From positions 62,001-126,000 of the forward strand of contig JAEXFI010000012.1 in the NCBI GenBank assembly GCA_023400235.1: DNA of 64,000 nt, read 5' to 3'. The position numbers were made by a program, and so were the translations under genes. Below are positions 7,375 through 16,832 of this stretch, one piece after another; positions within the stretch are counted from its first letter, which is position 1; each line of letters begins with the position of its first letter. The stretch comes from Bacillota bacterium. GTDB taxonomy: Bacteria > Bacillota > Clostridia > Acetivibrionales > DSM-1351. The notes below the pieces were generated by a model. That model was given only the letters and a program-made list of their open reading frames with translations. It did no database searches and was not told the origin of the DNA.

Positions 7375-8557
7375 AATAACATTTATATTCCTGCTGGTAC
7401 TTGCAATTATTTTTAAATATAATTTTGGCGGCTTCATACCCTCCTTTTTTCTGAATACCCTTTTGTCACTGCTTATTTTTTCAATAGGCTATACGCTTTA
7501 TGTTTACATACGGTTCAAGTTTGTGCAGGATATTGACAAACGGGTAATTACAAAGGGTGAATCGGTAAAGCTTGTAATCAAACTCAGCAATGAAGACTTT
7601 ATGATATATCCCTATGTCTATGTAGCCTTTTTGGGATCACATATGCTTTTTAACGCTGAAAGCTATTCACAAAGTCTATCAATTACTCCCTTTTCCAAAA
7701 AGGAATTTGTTTTTGACATGCAGTGCAGATACCGTGGAGAATACGAGGTAGGCATAAGCCATATACATATTGAGGATTTTCTGGGACTCATAAGATTGAA
7801 CTATAAGATACCTGAAACCAAAAAAATTATTGTCCACCCTAAAATTGAGCATCTGGCCAAATTTGACGTGTTTACAACAAACAGCTACGAGTCACAGAGC
7901 ATTTCTCAGGGCATGGTTGAAGATGTCAGCAATATAATGGATATGAGGAATTATCGGTATGGGGACAGTTTCAGAAAAATACACTGGAAATTGTCCGCCA
8001 GAAGCAATACCTGGATGATAAAGAACTATGAGTGTAACTCGGATGCAAATGTAAATCTGTTTGTTGATCTGAGGCAAATATACTCCAGCGAAATTTCCAT
8101 TATTCTGGAAGACAAAATTGTTGAAACAGCAGTTGCTGTACTCAATTACTACCTCCACAGGGGTATATTGGTAAACTATATGTATTTTGACCATAAACTG
8201 GAGATTTTAAAGGTCTCAAACCGGCTTGAATTTGAAAATATATACAAAATACTCTCTGCTGTGGTTTTCAGGCAGAAGGCTCCTCTGGCTGATATTGTTT
8301 CTCTTCACTATGAAAGCAGCAGCAATTCCAATGACATGATAATTCTCACCAGTCTTCTGGATGTGGATTTGTATAATGTAATATATAAGGCTCAAATGAC
8401 AAACCATTCCATCTGTCTCATATATGTTTCACCGAAAACACTTATAAAAGACAGCTGGGAGGTTGTGGACGACATTCTTGATATTTTGCCGGAAATCGGG
8501 GTAAGGGCATATACCATCAACCCTGATGACGACATTAAATTGGTTCTGGGGGTGTAA
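7361..8557 (+). CDS. DUF58 domain membrane-anchored protein
   Basis: 398 residues. Two N-terminal transmembrane helices (residues ~5-50) are followed by a beta-rich region and the DUF58 core with the RxYxxGDxxRxIHWKxSAR pattern near 195-215. That pattern defines the family, whose fold is related to von Willebrand A domains. Start ATG overlaps the end of the MoxR gene, indicating translational coupling. The protein probably holds a cytoplasmic domain served by the MoxR ATPase. No enzyme activity can be read from the sequence. Confidence 0.9.
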   Translation: MRKNRITFIFLLVLAIIFKYNFGGFIPSFFLNTLLSLLIFSIGYTLYVYIRFKFVQDIDKRVITKGESVKLVIKLSNEDFMIYPYVYVAFLGSHMLFNAESYSQSLSITPFSKKEFVFDMQCRYRGEYEVGISHIHIEDFLGLIRLNYKIPETKKIIVHPKIEHLAKFDVFTTNSYESQSISQGMVEDVSNIMDMRNYRYGDSFRKIHWKLSARSNTWMIKNYECNSDANVNLFVDLRQIYSSEISIILEDKIVETAVAVLNYYLHRGILVNYMYFDHKLEILKVSNRLEFENIYKILSAVVFRQKAPLADIVSLHYESSSNSNDMIILTSLLDVDLYNVIYKAQMTNHSICLIYVSPKTLIKDSWEVVDDILDILPEIGVRAYTINPDDDIKLVLGV

Positions 8558-8561
8558 ACTA

Positions 8562-11048
8562 ATGACGCGGGAAAACAAATATGCCAGACTTGCCAACTTA
8601 TTACTTGTAATGCTGATGTCGGCAAGTATCAGCCAGACCTTATATACTTCTCTGTTTATGACGCCGGTCTTCAGCCTGACAATATTCCTTTTGGTGATTC
8701 CTTTCACGCTTCTGTTTTTTGCCATGTTCAGAAACAAGCTGTCCGGCATGATATCACTGATTGGGACATTGGTCTTGCTGATAGCCGGTGCGTCAACCAT
8801 TATTTTTTATATTGGCATGGATAATATTATTTTCTGGTGTAACAGGTATTCCATCTGGTTTGTAGATCTGACCAACGGGTTCAGGGATATTTCAGTGCCA
8901 TTATTCTTTAACGCTACCATAATTACATTGACCTTTCTTATAACCCTTTTTGTTTTTATTTTTACTATTAAGATTTATAATTTTTATATTACAACAATAC
9001 TGTTCTTCAGCATATTTTTCATTCAGCTGCAGCTAAATGTGGCGGGCAGTATATACGCCTTTGTCCTGTTCATTTTTTCATTTATGCTCTATTATTTCTT
9101 CCTTATCCTTCAGAGAAGAAGCAGGGAGAAGACCTATGATGCGGGTAACAGGCTCAAATACCTTTTGTATCTGCTTCCGGTTTGCATTATTGTACTGGTT
9201 CTCAATGTATCGCTGTTTCCTCTTAATCAGGCGCGTATATCCCTTCCCTGGCTCGATACAAAGATAGACAAAACCTTTGACAGTATAATTAATAAATTTT
9301 CAGGAATGGATGTTTCCTCTTTTGACTACTTTTCCTTTGGCGTAACAGGCTTCGGCAAGTCAGACAGGCTGGGGGGCAACCTGAAACTCAGCAATACCCG
9401 AGTTATGGATGTGAAAACTTCACATCCCAACCTGTACCTGAGGGCAACCTCCAAGGTGCAATATGACGGACACCGCTGGTATGATGATGAGGTCAGCTTC
9501 ACCTCTTTTGGAGCCTCAAAGGAATTCAGTGATAAGTTAAGTTCCGATGCAGAGCTGTTCTATCGCGGTCTTTATACTTCTAATGACCTTTCGGGACACA
9601 TAGACTTGAAGAAAAATGATTATTTTGAAAACTCAAATGCTGAGATAAAGCTGATAAATATGGAAACCAAATCCCTGTTTCTGCCCTCCAAAACCTACCG
9701 CCTGATGTTTCCGGCCACCCAGCAGGTATCCATCGATAACCAGCAGATGCTCTCCACCAAGGAACTGCAGAACAAAGGTTTTTCATATTCCTTTGAATAT
9801 ATAAGTCCCAAGCTTGGAAATAAAAAGCTGATTGACCTGTTAAGAAAAAGTCATAATGGTTCTGATACCGGCATCTCTTACAAAATTGAAACCGGACTGG
9901 TCCACCTGAGCTCTGCCGCAATGCTTAATAAGCCGGACAGCGCTGTGGTAATGGTCAAGAGTCTGGACAGCATTGAAGCAAAAGAAATTCCTGCTTCAGC
10001 TGTACCGGCCCAGACAGCCTCCATATATGCAAAATACACCCAGCTCCCGGATACGATTACTCCAAGAGTCAAAAAGCTGGCAGAAGATTTGACAAAGGAA
10101 CTGGACAACAACTATGACAAGTCCAAGGCAATAGAGACCTACCTTTCAAAAAATTACCCCTATACTCTTGTTCCCGGAAACCCGCCGAGAACCAGGGATT
10201 TTGTGGATTATTTCCTGTTTGAAGGCAAAAAGGGCTACTGTACTTACTATGCTTCAGCCATGACTGTACTGCTCAGATGCATTGACATCCCTGCCAGATA
10301 TGTGGAGGGCTATATACTGCCGCCAGAAACTAAAGACGGTGTTTACCAGGTGACAAATCAGCAGGCTCACGCCTGGGTGGAAGTTTATTTCAACGACTAC
10401 GGCTGGATTCCATTTGAACCCACTTCCCCCTTTGTTGCAAATCTTTATGCGGACAGATCAGTGTCAGCAACAGTAAGCAGTGAAATGCTGGATACCAGCT
10501 ACCAGGAATACATGGAAATGATGAACAAGTATAGAAACCAGAGTGCAAGCATAGGCTATGAGCCGGACTACTCCACTCCTGAGGATGCGGGAATTAAGAA
10601 ACCCCTTCTGATTCTGATAATTTCAGCCTCATTAATAGGAGTTGTTATTCTGGTATTACTGGTACTGGCAGCACTTAATTATTTCAGGTTTTACAAGCTG
10701 CAAAGAAAAATCAGGAAATCCGAGCCCACAGCAGCCATGCTATTTGCATACAGCTATATATTAAGGGCATTAAAGCAGCTGGGCGTAAATATTATTCCTG
10801 GTGAAACACCGTCACAGTTTGGAGACCGGGTAGAAAAACATTTTGACATTAAGGGCTTCTCTTTCAATAAAACCAGCTTTACCATGATTTCAGGCTACTA
10901 TGTTAAAGCCAGGTACAGCCGTAATCCTATAACCGTCCAGGAAGTAGAACAAACTCTGGAGTTTATTGATATACTGCTGGAATTGATACAGGAGAAATCC
11001 GGAAGGTTCAGGCTTGGATTCTCAAGATATATTCTGGGAAGGTTTTAA
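8562..11048 (+). CDS. Membrane transglutaminase-like protein (TgpA type)
   Basis: 828 residues. About six N-terminal membrane helices (~10-230) precede a large extracytoplasmic part carrying the transglutaminase core, then one C-terminal helix (~665-690) and a DUF4129-like tail. The papain-like triad is visible as GYCTYYA (Cys), QAHAWVE (His) and NDYGWIPFEPT (Asp). The longest frame starts 12 codons earlier inside the DUF58 gene. GGGGGTG before ATG 8562 and the following charged-then-hydrophobic start support this start. Third gene of the MoxR operon; probably a surface protease or amide-bond enzyme whose substrate is unknown. Confidence 0.92.
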   Translation: MTRENKYARLANLLLVMLMSASISQTLYTSLFMTPVFSLTIFLLVIPFTLLFFAMFRNKLSGMISLIGTLVLLIAGASTIIFYIGMDNIIFWCNRYSIWFVDLTNGFRDISVPLFFNATIITLTFLITLFVFIFTIKIYNFYITTILFFSIFFIQLQLNVAGSIYAFVLFIFSFMLYYFFLILQRRSREKTYDAGNRLKYLLYLLPVCIIVLVLNVSLFPLNQARISLPWLDTKIDKTFDSIINKFSGMDVSSFDYFSFGVTGFGKSDRLGGNLKLSNTRVMDVKTSHPNLYLRATSKVQYDGHRWYDDEVSFTSFGASKEFSDKLSSDAELFYRGLYTSNDLSGHIDLKKNDYFENSNAEIKLINMETKSLFLPSKTYRLMFPATQQVSIDNQQMLSTKELQNKGFSYSFEYISPKLGNKKLIDLLRKSHNGSDTGISYKIETGLVHLSSAAMLNKPDSAVVMVKSLDSIEAKEIPASAVPAQTASIYAKYTQLPDTITPRVKKLAEDLTKELDNNYDKSKAIETYLSKNYPYTLVPGNPPRTRDFVDYFLFEGKKGYCTYYASAMTVLLRCIDIPARYVEGYILPPETKDGVYQVTNQQAHAWVEVYFNDYGWIPFEPTSPFVANLYADRSVSATVSSEMLDTSYQEYMEMMNKYRNQSASIGYEPDYSTPEDAGIKKPLLILIISASLIGVVILVLLVLAALNYFRFYKLQRKIRKSEPTAAMLFAYSYILRALKQLGVNIIPGETPSQFGDRVEKHFDIKGFSFNKTSFTMISGYYVKARYSRNPITVQEVEQTLEFIDILLELIQEKSGRFRLGFSRYILGRF

Positions 11049-11096
11049 GACTGACATATTGGTATTTTGCTTTTGTCGCATCTTATATCTATCATA

Positions 11097-11138
11097 GGGG
11101 GAGTTAAAAGCTGCCGCAGGCAGTTTTTAACTCCCTTT
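11097..11138 (+). terminator. Terminator of the MoxR operon
   Basis: GGGAGTTAAAA pairs with TTTTTAACTCCC, with an inner CTGCC/GGCAG extension and a short T-rich end on the plus strand. It separates convergent genes. Confidence 0.8.
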
Positions 11139-11175
11139 CTGCACAAAACCTTGAATTGCGGGCAAGGATATTCTT

Positions 11176-12069
11176 TTATTCGTTGGCGGCTTTTTTATGG
11201 TTCTTTTTTGTATTAAACATATCCTTTATAAAGGATAACTTGGTTTCAGAAACCACAACTGCAATGAATATCATTAAAAAGCCTATTGTCAGCCTGCCCG
11301 TAAGCTGCTCTCCGTAGAATACAATTGAAAAAAGCACTCCGAAGACCGATTCGAGGCTAAGTATTATAGCGGCAGCTGAAGGGTGTGTCCATTTTTGCCC
11401 CATATTCTGGAACAGCAGCGCTGCCGCAGTGGCAAATATAGCCAGGTAAAGCAGGCCTATCAGATTATCCGTTTCCCAATTGCCTGGAAATTTCTCAAAG
11501 GTCAGACCGATGCACCAGGAGAACAGGGCTGCAAAAGCGAACTGCAATATGGTCAATATTATTGGGTCCCTTTCCTTCCCAAGCTTTGCAACTGACACCA
11601 TATGCCCCGCATAAAGAAAACCTCCCAGAAGGGTAAAAGCATCCCCATATCCAATGGAAAAATCCCCTTTCAAGGCTACCAGCCCTATACCTGAAATACA
11701 GATTAAGGCTGCAAAAAAGTTGTAACGGTCAGGCTTTGACCGGTCAACCAGCCAGAATAAAAAGGGTACAATCACGCAATAAACAGCCGTCAGAAAAGCA
11801 TTTTTCCCAGGTGTGGTTTCTGTAATTCCGATTGTCTGGGTACTGTAGGCAAGGAAAAGCAACAGTCCTATTACTGCGCCCTTCCTCACATAGTCATAAT
11901 TTATCTGTCTTAACCTCTTAAAAAATATTATTCCCAGAAGGATGCTGGCAATTGTGAATCGGATGCCCAGCAGTATGTATGGCGGGAACACATCAACAGT
12001 ATCTTTCATGATAAAAAAGGAACTTCCCCATATAAAGGCCGCTATGAATAAAGCCAGTTTGGGAAGCAC
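11176..12069 (-). CDS. EamA/DMT-family transporter
   Basis: 297 residues with ten hydrophobic segments in two five-helix halves, typical of drug/metabolite transporters of the EamA type. The N-terminus IAAFIWGSSFFIMKD carries the family's WGSSF motif, and the second half begins around GDAFTLLGGFLYA. A charged tail (KKNHKKAANE) ends it. The start is probably GTG at 12069, but the Shine-Dalgarno is poor and the in-frame stop is close upstream. Substrate unknown; possibly an exporter for the product of the neighbouring BtrH-like gene, though nothing shows this. Confidence 0.85.
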   Translation of the reverse strand: MLPKLALFIAAFIWGSSFFIMKDTVDVFPPYILLGIRFTIASILLGIIFFKRLRQINYDYVRKGAVIGLLLFLAYSTQTIGITETTPGKNAFLTAVYCVIVPFLFWLVDRSKPDRYNFFAALICISGIGLVALKGDFSIGYGDAFTLLGGFLYAGHMVSVAKLGKERDPIILTILQFAFAALFSWCIGLTFEKFPGNWETDNLIGLLYLAIFATAAALLFQNMGQKWTHPSAAAIILSLESVFGVLFSIVFYGEQLTGRLTIGFLMIFIAVVVSETKLSFIKDMFNTKKNHKKAANE

Positions 12070-12309
12070 TTTCCGTGAGTATATTTCTTTAATCTTGAAT
12101 CAATCCCTTCGAATAATTATGTATTCATAAAAAACATAGCTTTTGTATATTTATACAAAAGTTAATTTTATCATAAAAATCGGGAATTGAAAACTATTTA
12201 GGGTGATTATGAAAATGTTGTCTTCGTCGCGTATCTTCAATAATTTCAAATGTACAGAACTTATATGAGTTTGATACGGTATGCACTGTTTTCGTAGATT
12301 ATTTATATA

Positions 12310-13344
12310 TTATCCTGCAGTATTTAAATGTTCCAGTAGTTGTAGCAATAACGCTCTCTCTTTAGTCTCCGCCTCATCCAAAATATTTATGATATTATTT
12401 AAGAATTGATTATCTTTTTTGATACGGTACTTTTGCATGAGGGTTCTTGCAATAAGTAATTTTTTCTCAATTTCGCTGTAATTATTAAAATCTGTACTGC
12501 TTTTGTCAATATAACCTTTTTCATATAGGTATTTTATCCTTAAATTCATGCACTTCTTATGTTCCCAAAATAGATGTATGGATCTTATGTCAAAATACAT
12601 CTTATCTTCCAAAAGCAAATAAAAGTACTGCTTTAAATAATGGTATGTTTCCATTCCATAAGCATAGCCCTCCTTGGGAATTTTGCACATTCTGAACTTT
12701 TCTGTTGTATCTGTTGAATATACGTAGTCCTTTAGCATTTCAGTGAAAAGTTTTAAATCAAAAAAGCATTCTACATCCTTATTAACTTTAAATGACCAAA
12801 TAAAATCAAATATTTCCGGATCAATCCTGGAACCCATAGGACTGCTAAGATGAAATGCTTTTTCAAAATCATCAAAAAGCAATTTAGAATATGAATAAAC
12901 GCTATTACTGTTAAAACCTGCAACATCAAAAGTCTTATCCTGTGAATCATATCCAAAAATAAACAAATCATGGGGCTGTCCATATTTTTTATATGCACTT
13001 CTAAATGGTATATAGTAATCATCTACCCCAACATAAACATAGTACCCCATCTTAATATTCGATATAACATAATCGGTAATACTAATTTTATTTTCTACTA
13101 CTGTTTGCTTGTTTAAATGCATAGGCTGCGTAAAGAAAGGAATAGCATTATCCCATATGTTAGGTGAAACAAAACCAAGCAGCCATCCTGGTTTCGCAAA
13201 ACTTGTTGGACAGGAAAGCTGGATAAACTGGCTGTAAAACCAGGGTAAAAACCTTTCTTCACTAAAAACCACAGATAAAGCAGCCGCATAATTATGAAGC
13301 CCGATAATTGGAGGTGTAGCAACAGGCAACTTTACAGATGTCAT
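12310..13344 (-). CDS. BtrH-like (C39-fold) protein of unknown function
   Basis: 344 residues, no signal peptide. The N-terminal part has the pattern of the butirosin BtrH N-terminal domain: GLHNYAAAL where a GxHC..AL motif is usual, then VGVDDYYIPF and HDLFIFGYD, which correspond to the D.YYLPY and H.ivvyGYD segments. The expected active-site Cys appears to be Asn. The C-terminal ~170 residues are helical, with DUF4872-like character. Relatives occur in natural-product loci, where BtrH transfers an acyl side chain. A transferase, immunity or scaffold role is possible. Start moved from 13398 to the ATG with AAGGAG 12 bases upstream. A repeat element lies directly upstream at 13412. Confidence 0.6.
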   Translation of the reverse strand: MTSVKLPVATPPIIGLHNYAAALSVVFSEERFLPWFYSQFIQLSCPTSFAKPGWLLGFVSPNIWDNAIPFFTQPMHLNKQTVVENKISITDYVISNIKMGYYVYVGVDDYYIPFRSAYKKYGQPHDLFIFGYDSQDKTFDVAGFNSNSVYSYSKLLFDDFEKAFHLSSPMGSRIDPEIFDFIWSFKVNKDVECFFDLKLFTEMLKDYVYSTDTTEKFRMCKIPKEGYAYGMETYHYLKQYFYLLLEDKMYFDIRSIHLFWEHKKCMNLRIKYLYEKGYIDKSSTDFNNYSEIEKKLLIARTLMQKYRIKKDNQFLNNIINILDEAETKERALLLQLLEHLNTAG

Positions 13345-13411
13345 TAATAGTATCAACTCCTTTATGATATAGCTGCACAGACAAAGTGCTTTTTCCATAT
13401 TAAAATTTTTT

Positions 13412-13569
13412 AAGTCAATTACTATCGACTGAAAGCCGATAGTTTGGGTTTGAGGCTAAAGCCTCCTGAAGTACAGACTCCTTAAAACCCAAACCGTTGA
13501 AACCTTTAAACAAAATGCTTGAAAGCACATATTCGCCTGGAAGGCGAAGGTTTCAACCGTAATTGACTT
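13412..13569. repeat. Multi-hairpin inverted-end repeat, copy A (158 bp)
   Basis: Ends AAGTCAATTAC (13412-13422) and GTAATTGACTT (13559-13569) are perfect 11-bp inverted repeats. Inside are ACTATCG/CGATAGT, GTTTGGGTTT/AAACCCAAAC enclosing GAGGC-TAAA-GCCTC, and GTTGAAACCTT/AAGGTTTCAAC enclosing TGCTT/AAGCA and TTCGCCT/AGGCGAA. The whole thing can fold as a branched, cloverleaf-like structure. From 13446 on it matches copy B (39556) with five substitutions and one 1-base gap over 127 columns. No protein is encoded. It looks like a MITE-like non-autonomous element or a mobile structured RNA; no target duplication was found. Confidence 0.75.
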
Positions 13570-13942
13570 TATGATAAATAAAACCTGTGCTGATGGAGTT
13601 CATCAATTACTCCCTGAAATTTTTTTTACATAGAGAGTGTGCTGCCTCCGATAAAAGTTTATACGAATAACCGGACCATTATTTTGAGCAAAATTTATTC
13701 TTCTTACCAAACGCTGTAATTATTTAATTCTCACAGCTTATTTGTTAAATAATACCATAATATAACATTTTTTGCAATATAATTATTTCTTCTTAAATTT
13801 TCCAAGTTCGTTGGATTCAATGCAAATATGACAATCAGTAAGAAATATTAATGTTGAGTGCATTCATATATTATCAAGTAAATATATCCATACAGCTACG
13901 GTTCTGTACGCCTGCTTGTCCTGACGCAATGAAAAGCACCGC
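13570..13942. other. Intergenic, nothing recognised
   Basis: About 370 A/T-rich bases between repeat copy A and the terminator of the next leftward operon. No frame, tRNA, riboswitch or strong palindrome was recognised. Confidence 0.5.
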
Positions 13943-13998
13943 AAAAAAAGCACCAGCCTCCTATAAGGGAATACCACTTCCGGAGTCCGGCGCTTTTT
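13943..13998 (-). terminator. Terminator of the van-like operon
   Basis: AAAAAAGCGCC pairs with GGTGCTTTTTT (one G-U) around a loop that itself contains TCCGG/CCGGA-like pairing. A seven-T run follows on the minus strand, just after the 14008 stop. The A tract on the other arm makes it bidirectional. Confidence 0.8.
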
Positions 13999-14007
13999 TA
14001 ACCCAGC

Positions 14008-14487
14008 TTACATTTCCATCATAAACAGAGATGGGTCAAGCATTCCAAAAATCATGGCAATATGAGCAACTACCAGGAATATACCTACAAAGGTTGCATG
14101 AAGCTTCAGTTTTTCAAGTTCATTTCTTTTTTTGCAGATTATACCCATATCCAACAAGGCCATTCCCAGCAGAGGAATTATTCCTAAAAGGTAGAAGCCA
14201 ACGGCAACAACATCTGCAAAGCCTCTCCATTCCCCATTCATTGTCAGGGGTATAACGGCATTAATAAACAGATAAACAAATACTCCTGTAAAATACAAAC
14301 CCACAATAATACTGGCAGCCTTGTTGAGCTTTCTCAAGCCCCCCGTCAGATTTCTCGTAAATAGTATCGCAAGCTCCGAGACTGCTATGGTTTCTGCCAG
14401 TATTACCGGAATGGCCATAAACAGAATCAGATTCCAGGGCTGATTTGAAGCTAATAACTCCATGTAATGAGTCATCATGTTTTCCAT
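14008..14487 (-). CDS. Small four-helix membrane protein (DUF6803-like)
   Basis: 159 residues with four hydrophobic segments (about 15-45, 58-80, 90-112 and 130-150) and the motif HATFVGIFLVVAHIAMIFGM near the end. It resembles a conserved clostridial permease-like family of unknown function; the DUF6803 name is from memory. GAGGAG lies 7 bases before the ATG. It follows the racemase gene by 38 bases and is the last gene before the terminator, so it may be co-transcribed with the van-like genes. No role can be assigned. Confidence 0.6.
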   Translation of the reverse strand: MENMMTHYMELLASNQPWNLILFMAIPVILAETIAVSELAILFTRNLTGGLRKLNKAASIIVGLYFTGVFVYLFINAVIPLTMNGEWRGFADVVAVGFYLLGIIPLLGMALLDMGIICKKRNELEKLKLHATFVGIFLVVAHIAMIFGMLDPSLFMMEM

Positions 14488-14525
14488 ACGTTTCTCCTCA
14501 CATTTTCAACTAAAAATTTTTTAAT

Positions 14526-16832
14526 TTACTTATGAAGCATACTAAAAAAATGTGGAGATTTTATGGAGAACCTGGCAGTTTCATAAAATTTTCTCATTTC
14601 AAAGGCGAAGCCTCTCTTTTCCTTGAATATAGGATCACCCGATACATTCCTTACTATCCTTTGACCCAGCCTGGATAACAGCTCATTGGTAAGTGTTCCT
14701 GCACCGGCAGCAACTTCCTCTGCACTTACACTCTCACTGCCGTCCCTTCCAATGACAGTGGCAATATCGCCCTGGACAACCTGTGATATATTGCTGATAT
14801 CCACCATCATCTGATCCATACATATCCTGCCTATGATAGGTGCCTTCTCTCCCCTTATAAGCACATATCCGTTTCCTGCGGACAGGCTCCGGGGTATACC
14901 GTCGCCGTAGCCTATTGCAACAACTGCTATTCTTGTTTTTATTCCTGCGGTATATTCCCGGCCATAGCCTACATAATCGCCTTCCTCAATATCCTTTGTC
15001 AGTACCACCCTTGCCTTTATGGAAAGCACTGGTGACAGACAGGGTGAAACCCTTGTAACATGTTTTTTGTCGCTCAGGACTCCGTAAAGTGCTATCCCGA
15101 TTCTGGCATAATCGCACTTAAGATAAGGATAGTTCAAAACGCCATAGCTGCTTTGCAGATGAATTTTCCCTGGATTGATACCAACCTGCCTCAGCTTGTC
15201 CAGCGTTTTATAAAACAGCTCTATCTGACTTAAGGTAAAAGCCACGTCCTTCTGCAAAAGACTGTCGCTGGAGCTCAGGTGAGTAAAAGTGCCGGTGACT
15301 GCAAGATTCTTGCTGTTGTATATGCTTGCCAAACTGTCAAAATCCTTTGAATCAACCCCCAACCGGTGCATTCCCGTGTCAATTTTAACATGAACTCTTA
15401 TTTTGCCTCCATAAGAATTCAGTATTGCAGCATAGTCTGAGTCAATCACCGTCTGTGTCAGGCTGTAGCTGTCAAGTAATGAAAACTCTTCCGGAAAGGT
15501 ATAGCCCAATATAAGAACTTCTCCGGTAATTCCTTTCCTTCTCAATCTTGCACCCTCATCCACTGTAGCAACCGCAAAGGCATTTACTCCTAGTTTGTTT
15601 AGCCCCGCAGCCATTTCCACATCACCATGTCCATAAGCATTTGCCTTGACTACCGCCATTATTCTGCAGCCTTGCGGCAATATGCTTCTGAACTGCTCGA
15701 CATTATTCCGCAGGCTTTCCATTCTGATTTCAGCCCAGGCCCTGCCCCGTCCAGCATTCTTGCCTCCCTTTCTTCTGTTAATAAAGGGCAGAAGGATAAA
15801 TGCGCATAATATGGACGCCGCAGCAACTGCAATATAGTGAATCATGCTGTTGTCAACAAGCAATGACGTCAGCTTCAACAGCTTTCCTAAACCTCTGACC
15901 ATAACTATGCACAGGGGGTGTACAAGGTAAATAATTAACGACATGCTTCTCATGGTCTTTGAAGCTTTTCCTCCAAGCTTCAGCAGCAGGCCGAAAAGAA
16001 AAAACATGCAGGGCAAAAGCATTATATACATACTGTCATGTCTCTGCCACCCCAGCTGCCTTAAAAGCAGCCCCTCCGCCACCAATAGAATAGCTGAGAC
16101 AGCGGAACCCGCAGCATATACTGCAACTGTGCGATTTCTCCCCCAAAAGGCTGCTGCACTTCCCAGAGCAATAAATACAGGTGCCATAAGCAGTCCGTTT
16201 CTGGTATAGTCAAAATAAACGAAAAGAAGATTATATAAATTTCTTAAACCTTCAAATTTCAACGCCAGTCCATAATAGCTGTCCCCCAGCAAGGCTGCGG
16301 TGTACAGCAGCCCGGTCATAATCAGCACACCCTTCCAATTGAACCTGCTCAGGAGGATGCACACCACCAGTACCCCCAAAAGGCTTGCAGGAAGATACCA
16401 CAAATGATAGAAAGTTCCCCCGAAGGCAAGCTCTCTTATAAGGCTTGTGGGTTTAAGCATTTCCGCCAGCCTTCCTGAATAAATGTTTAAAGGCAGATAT
16501 ATAAGAATAGACAGAAGGTAAATAGAAGCTGTCTTCTTGAAAAATGTTTTAAGAGCCCTATAATCAACCCTTTTGCCTGGAATATTACCCTTTATGCAAC
16601 TTGTTTCTGTGCCGGCATTATTATTACGTTCCAGTGCAGGAAACACACCAGGCAGCAGGAAGAAGCCGGTAGCCATAAAGAAGAACGGAACTGCAACTCT
16701 TGCCAAAACATGGGTCAGAACAAAGTCTGCCTGGGGACTGAATGATACCAATGGAAAGGTATGAACAGCTATAACCAGAAAAGCGGCTATCAGTCTGAAG
16801 CGGTCAATACCGCCATATCCATTTTCCTTCAT
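14526..16832 (-). CDS. vanT: VanT-type membrane serine/alanine racemase
   Basis: 768 residues, longer than typical VanT (~700). Residues 1-350 form an acyltransferase-3-like membrane domain with about ten helices (FRLIAAFLVIAVHTFP at the start). Residues ~362-735 are a PLP alanine-racemase domain: VVKANAYGHG with the PLP lysine at 396, ARIGIALYGVL, VGYGREY and GRICMDQMMVDI. VanT proteins make D-Ser (and D-Ala) for modified peptidoglycan precursors. The ATG overlaps the ligase stop as ATGA with GGGAGG upstream, so the two are translationally coupled. The C-terminal ~25 residues extend beyond the usual end. Whether Ser or Ala is preferred cannot be decided from the sequence. Confidence 0.88.
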   Translation of the reverse strand: MKENGYGGIDRFRLIAAFLVIAVHTFPLVSFSPQADFVLTHVLARVAVPFFFMATGFFLLPGVFPALERNNNAGTETSCIKGNIPGKRVDYRALKTFFKKTASIYLLSILIYLPLNIYSGRLAEMLKPTSLIRELAFGGTFYHLWYLPASLLGVLVVCILLSRFNWKGVLIMTGLLYTAALLGDSYYGLALKFEGLRNLYNLLFVYFDYTRNGLLMAPVFIALGSAAAFWGRNRTVAVYAAGSAVSAILLVAEGLLLRQLGWQRHDSMYIMLLPCMFFLFGLLLKLGGKASKTMRSMSLIIYLVHPLCIVMVRGLGKLLKLTSLLVDNSMIHYIAVAAASILCAFILLPFINRRKGGKNAGRGRAWAEIRMESLRNNVEQFRSILPQGCRIMAVVKANAYGHGDVEMAAGLNKLGVNAFAVATVDEGARLRRKGITGEVLILGYTFPEEFSLLDSYSLTQTVIDSDYAAILNSYGGKIRVHVKIDTGMHRLGVDSKDFDSLASIYNSKNLAVTGTFTHLSSSDSLLQKDVAFTLSQIELFYKTLDKLRQVGINPGKIHLQSSYGVLNYPYLKCDYARIGIALYGVLSDKKHVTRVSPCLSPVLSIKARVVLTKDIEEGDYVGYGREYTAGIKTRIAVVAIGYGDGIPRSLSAGNGYVLIRGEKAPIIGRICMDQMMVDISNISQVVQGDIATVIGRDGSESVSAEEVAAGAGTLTNELLSRLGQRIVRNVSGDPIFKEKRGFAFEMRKFYETARFSIKSPHFFSMLHK

